Part shown: positions 26,886 through 35,562 of the stretch, one piece after another | Numbering within the stretch: the first letter of the stretch is position 1 | Layout of the letters: every line of letters begins with the position of its first letter | From: Streptomyces sulfonofaciens | Lineage (GTDB): Bacteria > Actinomycetota > Actinomycetes > Streptomycetales > Streptomycetaceae | Reading direction: 5' to 3' | Length of the DNA stretch: 64,000 bases | NCBI RefSeq assembly: GCF_014656295.1 | Contig: NZ_BNCD01000003.1 | Coordinates: 410,155-474,154, forward strand | Made by a program: the position numbers and the translations under genes | Notes under the pieces: model-generated | The model's database searches: none | Told to the model about the DNA's origin: nothing | The model's input: the letters and a program-made list of their open reading frames with translations, nothing else

Positions 26886-27164
26886 ATCGCCCCCTGTCCT
26901 TGAGGCTTTCCGGATGGCCTGCCCAGCGTACCGACGCAAAGGCCACGGTAAGTCTCAAGCAGAATTCAATGATGGGTTTGAAGGTGGCACGGCGCCTTGC
27001 CGCGACCCTCGGCGACGGCCCGTGCGCACCGGCGCCGCGCACCGGCACCACCGGCCACCACGGCTGCCTCCCGCCGGCCCCCGGTCGGCCGGACGGCACC
27101 GGCCGGCGTCCTCCTCCTCGGGAGCACCGCTGGACCGGCCCGCGGCAGACCGCAGAATGGCCCC

Positions 27165-28508
27165 ATGCGCGCAGCCCGCCTGATCAGAATGGTGCTCCTC
27201 CTGCAGTCCCGGCCCGCCATGACGGCCGCGGAACTCGCCCGGGAGCTGGGCGTCTCCGAACGCACCGTCACCCGGGACGCCCAGGCACTCTCCGAGGCGG
27301 GCGTCCCGGTCTACGCGGACCGCGGCCGCACCGGCGGCTACCGCCTCGTGGACGGTTACCGCACCCGACTGACCGGACTTGCGCGCGGCGAGGCGGAGGC
27401 GCTCTTCCTGTCGGGGGTGCCCGGTGCCCTGCGCGAGATGGGCCTTGAGGACGCGGCCTCGACCGCCCGCCTGAAGGTGTCCGCCGCGCTCCTGCCCTCG
27501 CTGCGCGACGCCTCCCGGACCGCCGCCCAGCGCTTCCACCTGGACGCGCCCGGCTGGTTCAGGGAGCCGCGGACGCCCGACCTGCTGCCGGTCGTGGCGG
27601 ACGCGGTCTGGGGCGACCGCCGGATCGCCGCCCGTTACCGCCGCCGCGCGGACGGTGCCGGCGACCACGAGGTCGTCAGAACGCTGGAGCCCTACGGCCT
27701 GGTCCTCAAGGCGGGCGTCTGGTACCTGTGCGCCCGAGCGCTCCCGGAGCCCGTCTGCGATGCGGGCCCCGGTACGGTCCCCGGACCCGGCACCGCGTCC
27801 GCGCACCGCACCGCCCCGGCCGGTGGTACCGCCGGTGGCACCGGCGGTGCGTCACCCTGGGCGTCGGCCGGCGTGTGCGGTGTTCCCGCCGCGTCCCGCC
27901 TTCCGGGCGCCTTCCGTGTCCCGGGCACCACCCCTGCCCCGGACGACGCGTCCGCTGTCCCGGGTACGCCGGGTAGCGCGAGTGCGCCGGGCAGCGCGGA
28001 TACGCCGGGTAGCGCGGGTGCCTGCGCGGCCCGCGGCGCCCGCGGTTCCTTTCGCGTCTACCGCATCGACCGCTTCTGCTCCGTGGCGCCCACCGGTGAC
28101 CACTTCGTACGGGACGAGGCGTTCGACCTGCCGGCGTTCTGGGAGGAGCAGGCCGAGCGGTTCGCCCGCGCCCTCCTGCGGACGACGGTGGTGGTGCGGC
28201 TCACGCCGGAGGGCGCCCGGCAGCTACCGGGCGCCGTCGACCCGGTGGCCGCCCGGGAGGCACTGGCCGGGGCCACGGGGCCGGACGCCCGCGGCCGGGT
28301 CACGGCCACGCTGCCCGTGGAGTCGGAGGCCGTCGCCTACAGCCAGTTGCTGGCGCTCGGCCCGGAGGCGGAGGTGCTGTGCCCGGCCGCACTCCGCGCA
28401 CGCCTCGCCGAGGCGGCCGAGCGGACGTCCGCGCAGTACCGCGAGCCGCGACCGCCGTCCTACCGGTACTCCTCGGCCGGCCGGCCGGCACCGCCCGCCG
28501 CCACCTGA
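27165..28508 (+). CDS. WYL-domain transcriptional regulator with a 100-residue insert
   Basis: 447 residues. DeoR-like HTH at 1-60 (RLIRMVLLLQSRPAMTAAEL, LGVSERTVTRDAQALSEAG) followed by the GGYRLVDGYRTRLTGL linker. The WYL domain starts near residue 140 (ADAVWGDRRIAARYRR, LEPYGLVLKAGVWYLCA) and resumes at RGSFRVYRIDRFCSV. Between WYLCAR and FRVYRI, residues of about 192-293 are Gly/Ala/Pro/Ser low-complexity sequence not expected in this family, which is typically near 330 residues. The frame is maintained through it. ATG 27165 has CAGAAT exactly six bases upstream and no RBS, suggesting a leaderless mRNA. Its last 49 bp overlap the convergent SDR gene. Confidence 0.9.
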   Translation: MRAARLIRMVLLLQSRPAMTAAELARELGVSERTVTRDAQALSEAGVPVYADRGRTGGYRLVDGYRTRLTGLARGEAEALFLSGVPGALREMGLEDAASTARLKVSAALLPSLRDASRTAAQRFHLDAPGWFREPRTPDLLPVVADAVWGDRRIAARYRRRADGAGDHEVVRTLEPYGLVLKAGVWYLCARALPEPVCDAGPGTVPGPGTASAHRTAPAGGTAGGTGGASPWASAGVCGVPAASRLPGAFRVPGTTPAPDDASAVPGTPGSASAPGSADTPGSAGACAARGARGSFRVYRIDRFCSVAPTGDHFVRDEAFDLPAFWEEQAERFARALLRTTVVVRLTPEGARQLPGAVDPVAAREALAGATGPDARGRVTATLPVESEAVAYSQLLALGPEAEVLCPAALRARLAEAAERTSAQYREPRPPSYRYSSAGRPAPPAAT

Positions 28509-29398
28509 GACAGGTACGCCCAGGCGTCCGGACGCGAGCCGTCGACGTCCGTGAACCCGTACTCCCTGGCGAGCCCCCCGCTGGAGAGCGAGGTGCCGTT
28601 GAAGCGTCCCCGGTCGGGGTCGGCCGCCAGGGCGACGAGGGCGCGGGCGACGAAGACGGGGGACTCGGAGATGGCGAAGTGCGGCTCCTCGGCGATGGCG
28701 TCCCGCCAGTTCTCCTCGGTGACGCCGAAGTGGTCGAGCATCTGCTCGGAGCGGAGGAAGCCGGGAGTGAGCGAGACGGCGGTGCCTCCTACGCCCGCCA
28801 GCTCCGCGCCGAGCGCGAGGGCCATGCGGATGGGTGCGGTCTTGGCGAGGTCGTAGAAGAAGGTGCCGCGGTAGGCGCGGTTGGACTCGGCCGTGCCGTC
28901 CGTCATCTCGACGACGAGCCCGCCCGGCCGCCGCACCAGCAGCGGCAGCGCGAGACGGCTGGTGATGATGTGCGCACGGACGCCGAGTTCCAGCATCCGC
29001 AGGCCCTTGTCGAGGTCCGCCTCCCACAACTTGCTGTCGAAGTCGACGAGGTGCTCGCCGCCCCAGAGGTCGTTGACGAGGACGTCGAGCCGGCCCTGCT
29101 CGTGCTCGATGCGGTCGACGACGGCGCGCACCTGGTCCGGGTGCAGATGGTCGGCGGGCACCGCGATGCCCGCGCCCGGCGTACCGGCCTCGGCCGCCGC
29201 GGCGCAGACGAGTTCCGCGGTCTCCTCGATGGTCTCGGTGGTCCTGCCCACCTCGCTGACCCGCTGCCGTGTGGTGCGTCCTGTGGCGTAGACGGTGGCT
29301 CCCGCCCGGCCGAGTTCGACGGCCATGGCGCGGCCCGCGCCCCGGGTGGCCCCCGCGACCAGGGCGATACGGCCGCCGAGCGGCTGTGTGTTCTCCAT
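28460..29398 (-). CDS. Short-chain dehydrogenase/reductase
   Basis: 312 residues. Rossmann motif RIALVAGATRGAGRAMAVEL in place of TGxxxGxG, DVLVNDLWGG for the NAG-like motif, and the catalytic Tyr and Lys in TFFYDLAKTAPIRM; a Ser equivalent is not obvious in VVEMTDGTAESN. VGRTTETIEETAEL is a family-specific loop. The substrate is unknown. The ATG at 29396-29398 has CAGGCT exactly six bases upstream. The 3' end overlaps the WYL gene by 49 bp in convergent orientation, so antisense pairing of the two mRNA ends is expected. Confidence 0.9.
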   Translation of the reverse strand: MENTQPLGGRIALVAGATRGAGRAMAVELGRAGATVYATGRTTRQRVSEVGRTTETIEETAELVCAAAAEAGTPGAGIAVPADHLHPDQVRAVVDRIEHEQGRLDVLVNDLWGGEHLVDFDSKLWEADLDKGLRMLELGVRAHIITSRLALPLLVRRPGGLVVEMTDGTAESNRAYRGTFFYDLAKTAPIRMALALGAELAGVGGTAVSLTPGFLRSEQMLDHFGVTEENWRDAIAEEPHFAISESPVFVARALVALAADPDRGRFNGTSLSSGGLAREYGFTDVDGSRPDAWAYLSQVAAGGAGRPAEEYR

Positions 29399-29632
29399 GG
29401 GCGCAGCCTGGCAGCGAACACCGACATCTCCTGTCGTGCTTTTCCGGCTCTTCTGGTGTCCGCGGGTGGGTTGGGCGGCCGCGCACGAGCCGCGCACGCC
29501 GGCGGTTCGGCGCGGGCCCGCACGGCGCGGGCACCATGTCGTGTGCCTCGGGTGACACAGCCACATGACGAATCGGGGTACATCTGCGGTACTCCGCGTG
29601 CATGGCCCAGCCCCAGGGCCGATGCTTGACCC

Positions 29633-30154
29633 GTGATGGACGAGACCGAGTTCTGGGAGATCGTGGACAGTACCCGCGAGGCCGCCGGGGGCGACCCCGA
29701 CGACCACGCCGAGCTGCTCGTCGACCGCCTGGTGCAGTACGACCCCGAGTCCGTCCTGGACTTCGCCAGGCACTTCGAGGCGCGCTACACCCGCGCCTAC
29801 AGTTGGGATCTGTGGGGCGCCGCGTGGCTGCTGCTCGGCGGGGCGAGCGACGACGCGTTCGACTACTTCCGGTGCTGGCTGATCGGCCAGGGCAGGGAGG
29901 CATTCGAGGGCGCCGTGCACGAACCGGACGCACTCGCCGAACTGCTGGACGACTTCGACGAGGAGGTCGACGGGGACGGCGAGGAGCTGGGGTACGCGGC
30001 GGACGAGGCGTACGAGCAGCTCACCGGGACCGTGGCACCCGATCTGGGCCTGCCGCCCGCGCCCGCGGAGCCGGAGGGCGTCCCGGTCGACTTCGAGGAC
30101 GAGGTGGCACTCGCCCGGCGCTACCCGAAGCTGTGGGAACGGTTCGGATCATGA
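29633..30154 (+). CDS. DUF4240 protein
   Basis: 173 residues, very acidic. Starts MDETEFWEIVDSTREAAGGD and contains YTRAYSWDLWGAAWLLLGGA, DDAFDYFRCWLIGQGREAF and a second acidic half, the layout of DUF4240. No signal peptide or catalytic motif is visible; function unknown. GTG at 29633 is adjacent to ATG at 29636. GATGCT lies exactly six bases before the GTG, which favours the GTG as a leaderless start. Confidence 0.85.
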   Translation: MMDETEFWEIVDSTREAAGGDPDDHAELLVDRLVQYDPESVLDFARHFEARYTRAYSWDLWGAAWLLLGGASDDAFDYFRCWLIGQGREAFEGAVHEPDALAELLDDFDEEVDGDGEELGYAADEAYEQLTGTVAPDLGLPPAPAEPEGVPVDFEDEVALARRYPKLWERFGS

Positions 30155-30209
30155 CGGTTCGGGTCATGACGGTCGGCACCCGCACCGGCCGCCCCCACCC
30201 GGCCGCCGT

Positions 30210-30345
30210 GCCCGGACACGGCCGTCCGCACATGGCCTCCGCGCCCGGACACGGCCGTCCGCGCCCGCACCGGCCGCCCGGCGCACGGTGGTCGCGCCCG
30301 GGCCGGCCGTCGCCCCTGACCGTGGCACCGGCATCCGGCCGGCCC
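30210..30345. repeat. Direct repeat and hairpin between convergent genes
   Basis: A 20-bp sequence beginning GCCCGGACACGG occurs at 30210-30229 and 30243-30262. Farther on, GGGCCGGCC (30300-30308) pairs with GGCCGGCCC (30337-30345); this may terminate the DUF4240 and GNAT genes, which converge here. Confidence 0.55.
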
Positions 30346-30402
30346 CTGCCACCGCCGCGTGCCGCACGGGCCCAGGCCGCCGGAGGGCGGTGAGCGCGCC
30401 GG

Positions 30403-30900
30403 TCACAGGCTCCGGCCCATCAGCACGTCGTCGACGTACTCGCCGTCCAGGTAGAACTCGCCGGGCTGGATGCCCTCGATGACGAAGCCCGCCGACTCGT
30501 AGAGCGCACGCGCCGGTGCGTTGTGGCCGAGGACGCGCAGGGTCAGACGCCGCGCGCCCTGGCGGCGCGCCTCCTCCACCGCCGCGTCGAGCAGCGCCCG
30601 GCCCACTCCCCTGCCGCGCGCGTCCGCCGCGACCGCGAGCCCCCTGATCTGCCGGACGTGTGCGTTGGCGGCCAGGGATGTGGGGAAGCCGAGCCGGAGG
30701 TAGCCCACGAGCCGGCCGTCGAGCTCGGCGACGAGATGGTCCCGGGGCGGGCGGGCCTCGTCGAAGAAGGGCCGGTACGGCGGCTCCTCGCGGGGGTGGA
30801 CGGCGGACAGCGTGGACCAGGTGTCGCGGTCGAGCCTGCCGAGGAGCGCCTCGTCCTGTGACCGTGCGAAGCGTATGGAGGGGCCGGACAGGTGCGTCAT
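30403..30900 (-). CDS. GNAT-family N-acetyltransferase
   Basis: 165 residues. The acetyl-CoA loop is VRQIRGLAVAADARGRGVGRALLDAAVEEA (motif A, with RGRGVGRA), followed by NAPARALYESAGFVIEG (motif B). The substrate is unknown; the aromatic, acidic amino half (RPFFDEARPP) would form the acceptor pocket. The ATG at 30898-30900 is preceded on the minus strand by TAGAGT seven bases away and no RBS, indicating a leaderless transcript from the 57-bp divergent promoter region shared with the epimerase gene. Confidence 0.9.
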   Translation of the reverse strand: MTHLSGPSIRFARSQDEALLGRLDRDTWSTLSAVHPREEPPYRPFFDEARPPRDHLVAELDGRLVGYLRLGFPTSLAANAHVRQIRGLAVAADARGRGVGRALLDAAVEEARRQGARRLTLRVLGHNAPARALYESAGFVIEGIQPGEFYLDGEYVDDVLMGRSL

Positions 30901-30907
30901 GTGCGCC

Positions 30908-30951
30908 ACTCTACGGCCCGGCCGCCGGGTGGCCCGGCGGAGCGGCAGACT
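30908..30951. promoter_or_regulatory. Back-to-back leaderless promoters
   Basis: In the 57 bp between two divergent starts, minus-strand TAGAGT (30913-30908) is 7 bases before the GNAT ATG and plus-strand CAGACT (30946-30951) is 6 bases before the epimerase ATG. Initiation at the usual distance from each -10 box would begin at or next to the start codon. The -35 regions overlap and are GC-rich. Confidence 0.6.
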
Positions 30952-30957
30952 GGGGCC

Positions 30958-31857
30958 ATGGACGGAACCCGTATCGCGGTGGCCGGCGCGTCCGGCCTGA
31001 TCGGCAGTGCGCTGGTGCGCTCGCTCGTCTCGGACGGGTACGAGGTGGTGCGACTGGTGCGCAGGGCGCCGCGGGGGCCCGGCGAGGTGCGGTGGGACCC
31101 GGAGCGTCAGGAGGTCGACGTGGTGGGGCTCACGGGCTGCACGGCCGTCGTCAATCTGGCCGGTGTGGGCATCGGGGACCGCCGCTGGACCGAGGCCCAC
31201 AAGAGGGCGGTGCGCGACAGCCGCGTGCTGGGCACGGCCGCGCTCGCGGAGGCCGTCGCCTCGCTGGACGAGCCGCCGGGGGTGTTCGTGAACGGCAGCG
31301 CGGTCGGCTTCTACGGCGACACGGGCGAACGGGCCGTGGACGAGGACGACCCGCCGGGAGACGGCTTCCTGCCGTCGCTGTGCGTGGAGTGGGAGGAGGC
31401 GGCGGCTGCCGCCCAGGAGGCGGGCGTGCGAACCGTGTTCGCCCGCAGCGGTCTGGTCGTGGCCCGCGGAGGCGGTGCGTGGGCGAGGCTGTTCCCCCTG
31501 TTCAGGGCCGGGCTCGGCGGGCGTCTCGGCGACGGGCGGCAGTACTGGAGCTGTATCGCGCTGCACGACGAGGTGGCCGCGCTGCGCCATCTCATCGACA
31601 CCGGGGAACTCTCGGGTCCGGTCAATCTGACGGGCCCCGAGCCCCGTACGAACCGCGAGGTGACCGCCGCGATGGGCCGGGTACTGCACCGCCCCACGCT
31701 CCTCCCGGTGCCCGCGCCCGCGCTGCGCCTCGTCCTCGGCGAACTGGCCGACGACACGCTCACCGGCCAGCGCGTGCTGCCCACCAGACTGCTCCAGTCC
31801 GGTTTCGCCTTCGCCTTCCCCGACATCGAGGACATGGTGCGCGCGGCGCTGGCCTGA
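30958..31857 (+). CDS. TIGR01777-family epimerase (extended SDR)
   Basis: 299 residues. NAD(P)-binding IAVAGASGLIGSALVRSL at the amino end, AVVNLAGVGIGDRRWTEAHK, SRVLGT, and FVNGSAVGFYGDTGE, with the conserved Ser and Tyr. The C-terminal DUF1731-like part has PTLLPVPAPALRLVLGELAD. Homologues are nucleoside-diphosphate-sugar epimerase-like proteins without an established substrate; some are linked to cell division (SulA-like E. coli YfcH). The start is supported by a -10 box six bases upstream. Confidence 0.92.
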   Translation: MDGTRIAVAGASGLIGSALVRSLVSDGYEVVRLVRRAPRGPGEVRWDPERQEVDVVGLTGCTAVVNLAGVGIGDRRWTEAHKRAVRDSRVLGTAALAEAVASLDEPPGVFVNGSAVGFYGDTGERAVDEDDPPGDGFLPSLCVEWEEAAAAAQEAGVRTVFARSGLVVARGGGAWARLFPLFRAGLGGRLGDGRQYWSCIALHDEVAALRHLIDTGELSGPVNLTGPEPRTNREVTAAMGRVLHRPTLLPVPAPALRLVLGELADDTLTGQRVLPTRLLQSGFAFAFPDIEDMVRAALA

Positions 31858-32230
31858 GCCGGAGGGGCGGCAGCCCGCCCGGCGGCGGGCCGCGGGGGCG
31901 GGGCCGCGGGGACGGGTTCGGATGTCCGGACCGGCGAGGGGCGGGCCGGGCGGCGGCACGGGCGGCGAAGGGCCGCGGGAGGCGCACGGCGGCGGGCGGG
32001 GACGGCGCACGCCCGGCTCCCGGGTCGCCCGGCGCCCGGCCGCACCTGCTTGGCGGGCGGCACCCTCTTGACCGTTTCCGTCGGTATGCGACCACCGTGC
32101 GACCGTGCCCGGTTGATGCGCGACTTCCGCCTGACTGATTCGCGCCTACTCTCAACCCGAACTCGGGTAATCCGTACGCCTGTTGGGGGCACCCCCGTCC
32201 TCAGCAGCCGCGCCACCTCGGGGAGGGCAC
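31858..32230. other. Intergenic region before the FAD oxidoreductase
   Basis: 373 bases without a gene. The first 190 bases are GC-rich. From 32065 on the composition is more balanced, with TTGACC at 32068 and TTGATG at 32113; the latter is 17 bp before TGATTC, a weak candidate promoter. Confidence 0.45.
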
Positions 32231-33556
32231 GTGCTTGAGCCTGCGCGCCATGCCGACGTCGTCATCGTGGGAGCTTCGGTCGCGGGGCTCTCCGCTGCCC
32301 ACCAGTTGCTCAGAGCGGGGGTGCAGGCCGTCGTCCTGGAGGCACGCGGCCATCCGGGCGGGCGGATGTCGACGCAGAAGGTGGACGGTTTCCGGCTGGA
32401 CAGAACGGGCCGGCTGATGCTGGTCTCGCCCCAGGAGCTGCGCCGCGTCCCGGGGCTCGACCGGCTGGTGCTCCGGCCCTTCGCGCCGGGGGCCCTGGTG
32501 CACAGCGACGGCCGACTGCATCGTATGGGAGAGCCGCTGAGCGCCCGGCGCACAGTGGGCGCACGCAGCACCGCGCGCGCCCTGGCAGGCGTCCCCCGCG
32601 GCCATCGGCCCGGGCAGCTCAGCGGTCCGCTGGAGCAGGCCAGGCTGGATGCGGCGCTCGCCCGGCTCGCCTCGACCCCCGCGCACCGGCTGCTCGCCCG
32701 GCCGGAGCGCCCCGCGGCACAGGCACTCACCGCACGCGGCCTGCCCGGGCGCACCGTCGACGGAGTGCTGCGGCCGCTGCTCTCGGCGCTGCTGTGCGAC
32801 CCCGAGCTGACGACGTCCAGCCGGTGCGCCGATCTGGCACTGGCCGCCTTCGCGCGCGGCAGGCTCTGCCTCACGGAGGGCGGCGCGGAGGCGCTGCCGT
32901 GCCGGCTGGCGGCCGCGCTGCCCCCCGGCACGGTGCACACCGGCGTACGGGTCACGGGGGTCTCCACCACCTCGGTGGTCACCGCGGAGCACGGGGAGCT
33001 GGGCTGCCGTGCCGTGCTGCTGGCCACGGGCGCCCGTTCCGCGGCCGCACTGCTCCCGGGGCTGCGGGTGCCCGCGTCGCATCCGGTGACGGTGCTCCAC
33101 CACGGCGCGGTGGAGCCCCCGTCCGCGGGTCCCGCACTGCTGCTGGACGCCGACCGCCGCGGGCCGGTGGCACACACGGCGGTGACCAGCGAGATCGATC
33201 CGTCGAGGGCGCCGGAGGGCCGTGCGCTGATCTCGACGACCGTGCTCGGGGTTCCGCCGAGCGACCTGGACCGGCTGGTGCGCAGACAGCTCGCCACGCT
33301 GTACGGCACGTCGACGGCGCACTGGGAGCTGCTCGGCGTCCACCACGACCCGGAGGCGGTGGCCGCGATGCCGCCGCCGCACGACATGCAGCGGCCGGTG
33401 CGGCTGCTGTTCGGGCTGTACGTGTGCGGGGAGCACCGGGACACCTCCACGGTGCAGGGCGCGCTGCGCTCCGGCAGGCGGGCGGCCCGCGCCCTGCTCG
33501 CCGACTTCCGGCCGCTGCCGGGCCGGACCCCGCAGGGCCTGCCCGCGGCGGCCTGA
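32231..33556 (+). CDS. FAD-dependent amine-oxidase-like oxidoreductase
   Basis: 441 residues. Dinucleotide-binding motif ADVVIVGASVAGLSAAHQLL (about 8-27), then AVVLEARGHPGGRMSTQKVDGFRLD, the GG motif typical of the MAO/phytoene-desaturase group. The C-terminal FAD element is GLYVCGEHRDTSTVQGALRSGRRAA. The substrate is unknown; the family includes protoporphyrinogen, amine and carotenoid oxidases. GTG 32231 was chosen because GGGGAGG is 5-10 bases upstream and the Rossmann motif follows at once. It is convergent with the TPR regulator and shares its terminator. Confidence 0.9.
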   Translation: MLEPARHADVVIVGASVAGLSAAHQLLRAGVQAVVLEARGHPGGRMSTQKVDGFRLDRTGRLMLVSPQELRRVPGLDRLVLRPFAPGALVHSDGRLHRMGEPLSARRTVGARSTARALAGVPRGHRPGQLSGPLEQARLDAALARLASTPAHRLLARPERPAAQALTARGLPGRTVDGVLRPLLSALLCDPELTTSSRCADLALAAFARGRLCLTEGGAEALPCRLAAALPPGTVHTGVRVTGVSTTSVVTAEHGELGCRAVLLATGARSAAALLPGLRVPASHPVTVLHHGAVEPPSAGPALLLDADRRGPVAHTAVTSEIDPSRAPEGRALISTTVLGVPPSDLDRLVRRQLATLYGTSTAHWELLGVHHDPEAVAAMPPPHDMQRPVRLLFGLYVCGEHRDTSTVQGALRSGRRAARALLADFRPLPGRTPQGLPAAA

Positions 33557-33678
33557 CCCCGCCGCACCGGGCCACCGCGCCCCCCTGGCCACGGCACCGT
33601 CGCACCCGTACGCCCGTACGAACGGGCGGGCAGGCGAACGTGCGCGTGGGCGCGCGTGCGGGTGCGCCGGCATGCCGC

Positions 33679-33710
33679 GTCCACGGGCCCCGGCGGCGGG
33701 GCCCGTGGAC
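33679..33710. terminator. Bidirectional terminator, perfect 14-bp stem
   Basis: GTCCACGGGCCCCG (33679-33692) pairs with CGGGGCCCGTGGAC (33697-33710) around a 4-nt loop, between the convergent FAD-enzyme and TPR-regulator genes. A smaller stem, CGCCCGT/ACGGGCG, lies at 33611-33628. Confidence 0.85.
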
Positions 33711-33738
33711 CAGGCCCCGCCCACCGCTGCCCGGCGCC

Positions 33739-35316
33739 TTATCCCAGTGCCGCGACCCGCTCGCGGTAGCCACGCACCGGTGCCGCGTCGCGGTAGGGCT
33801 CCAACCGCCGCTCGAAGTCGCGCACGTATTCGAGCGCACGCACCGAGCGCATGTCGGCCGCCTGCTGGGCCGCCTCGGCACCGAGCAGGCACGCCTGCTC
33901 CAGCTCGCCGAGGCCGAGCCGGGCGGTGGCGAGGACCACCCGGCAGAAGAGCCGGCTGCGGGCGAAGCCGGGGGCACGCAGTTGCAGGGAGCGCTCCGCG
34001 TGCTGCGCCGCGGCCCGGTACTGCTGGAGGTCGCGGTGGCAGTGGCCGAACTCGTCGGCGAGCTGAGCCTCGTCGAAGAACCGCGCCCAGTGCGGTGCCT
34101 CGTCACCGGAACGGGCCGCGTCGAGCGCGCGCTCGGCCCTGGCCAGCGAGGCCGTACAGGCCCGTACCTCGCCGAGCACGCCGTGCCCGCGCGCCTCCGC
34201 CGCGTGCAGCAGCGCCTGCACGGTGCCCGGCGCCGAGGACCCGACGCCCTGCTGGGCCACCCGCGCCAACTGCACCGCCTCGCGGCCATGGCCCAGGTAG
34301 ACAGCCTGGCGGCTCATCGTGACGAGGATGTACGCACCGTAGGTGCGATCGCCCGCGGCCTGGGAGAGCCGGAGCGCCTGGACGAAGTAGCGCTGCGCCA
34401 GGCCGTGCGCCGCGATGTCGTACGAGGTCCAGCCGGCCAGCCGGGTCAGCTCGGCCGCGGCCGCGAACAGCTTGCGCCCGATCTGCTCGCCGTACACGCC
34501 GCGCAGCATCGGCTCGCCCTCGTGCTCCAGGTACCGCACCAGCGCCTGGCGGGCGTGCCCGCCGCCGTAGGCGTTGTCGAGCGCGCGGAACAGCTCGCTC
34601 ACCGAGCGCAGTGCGGCGATGTCGCCGGCGGTCACCCGCTGGCCGGGACCGCGTTCGACGCTGCGCCTGCGCTGCTCGGGCAGGGCGTGGCGGAGCGGGT
34701 CGGCGGCGTCCGCCCGGCCACGGGCCTGTTCGGGGATGCGGGCGCCCGGCCGGTCGGGCCGGCCCGGCTCCTCGCCCCGGCCACCGGGACCGGGTGGCCG
34801 CTCGGAGTCCCGGCCGGGACGCGGCGGCTCGCCGCGGGCCGTGCGGTCCGGGCGGTCCTCGCCGCGGCCCACGCGGTCGTCGGGACGGCCGATCAGCCAG
34901 TCGCGGCTCGGTACGACCAGGCCGGCGGGGGTGAAGGCGATCTTGCGCAGCTCGGCATGGCTGCCGGAGTCCTTGCGCCAGAGCCCGCCGACGATGTCGA
35001 TGGCCTCCTCGGGTGTCGAGGCGAACTCCAGACCGGCGTAGACCGGTGCCGCGGCGTCCAGGCCGAGGTCCTGGGCGCTCAGCCGCCGGCCGAGGCGTCT
35101 GGTGAAGACCTCGGCGATCAGCGCGGGTGTGGTGCCCCTGGGCTGCTGACCGCGGAGCCACCGGGTCACCGACGTCTTGTCGTACCGCAGGTCGAGGCCG
35201 TGCTCGATGCCGAGCTGGTCGACTCGGCGCGCCAAGCCTGCGTTGGAGAACCCTGCCTCCGCGATCAGAGCGGCGAGCTGGCGGTTGGGGGTGCGCTGCG
35301 GAGGTCGTTCCGTCAT
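33739..35316 (-). CDS. HTH/TPR-type regulator, NsdA-like family
   Basis: 525 residues. The amino end (RQLAALIAEAGFSNAGLARR and YDKTSVTRWLRGQQPRGTTP) is a helix-turn-helix of the kind found in streptomycete TPR regulators. Residues of about 150-230 are a charged, disordered Arg/Pro/Gly/Asp linker. The rest is helical with tetratricopeptide-like repeats (RYFVQALRLSQAAGDRTYGA, AQHAERSLQLRAPGFARSR). The general layout matches NsdA/NsdB-like developmental and antibiotic regulators of Streptomyces, by recall. It is transcribed singly, divergent from lipB; its targets and ligand are unknown. Confidence 0.82.
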   Translation of the reverse strand: MTERPPQRTPNRQLAALIAEAGFSNAGLARRVDQLGIEHGLDLRYDKTSVTRWLRGQQPRGTTPALIAEVFTRRLGRRLSAQDLGLDAAAPVYAGLEFASTPEEAIDIVGGLWRKDSGSHAELRKIAFTPAGLVVPSRDWLIGRPDDRVGRGEDRPDRTARGEPPRPGRDSERPPGPGGRGEEPGRPDRPGARIPEQARGRADAADPLRHALPEQRRRSVERGPGQRVTAGDIAALRSVSELFRALDNAYGGGHARQALVRYLEHEGEPMLRGVYGEQIGRKLFAAAAELTRLAGWTSYDIAAHGLAQRYFVQALRLSQAAGDRTYGAYILVTMSRQAVYLGHGREAVQLARVAQQGVGSSAPGTVQALLHAAEARGHGVLGEVRACTASLARAERALDAARSGDEAPHWARFFDEAQLADEFGHCHRDLQQYRAAAQHAERSLQLRAPGFARSRLFCRVVLATARLGLGELEQACLLGAEAAQQAADMRSVRALEYVRDFERRLEPYRDAAPVRGYRERVAALG

Positions 35317-35562
35317 CAGATGTGCGGTCTCCTGCCTTCCGGGCGTGTCTGAGCAGCCCTTATGGCCTCCATGACGGCGTGAATGTAACGGCCTGAGCTG
35401 TCCTCATCGCCACCTTCGCCCCGCATTCATCCGATCGTGTGAGGATTGGCCCGACGACTGACGCGGATGCGGGACCCGTACAGTGAGGTGGGGCGTGCCC
35501 GCCACGGTGCGGCGCCGGAGGGCGGCGCGGCGGCGCCCCGCTGAGCTAGGGAGGCACCTGCC

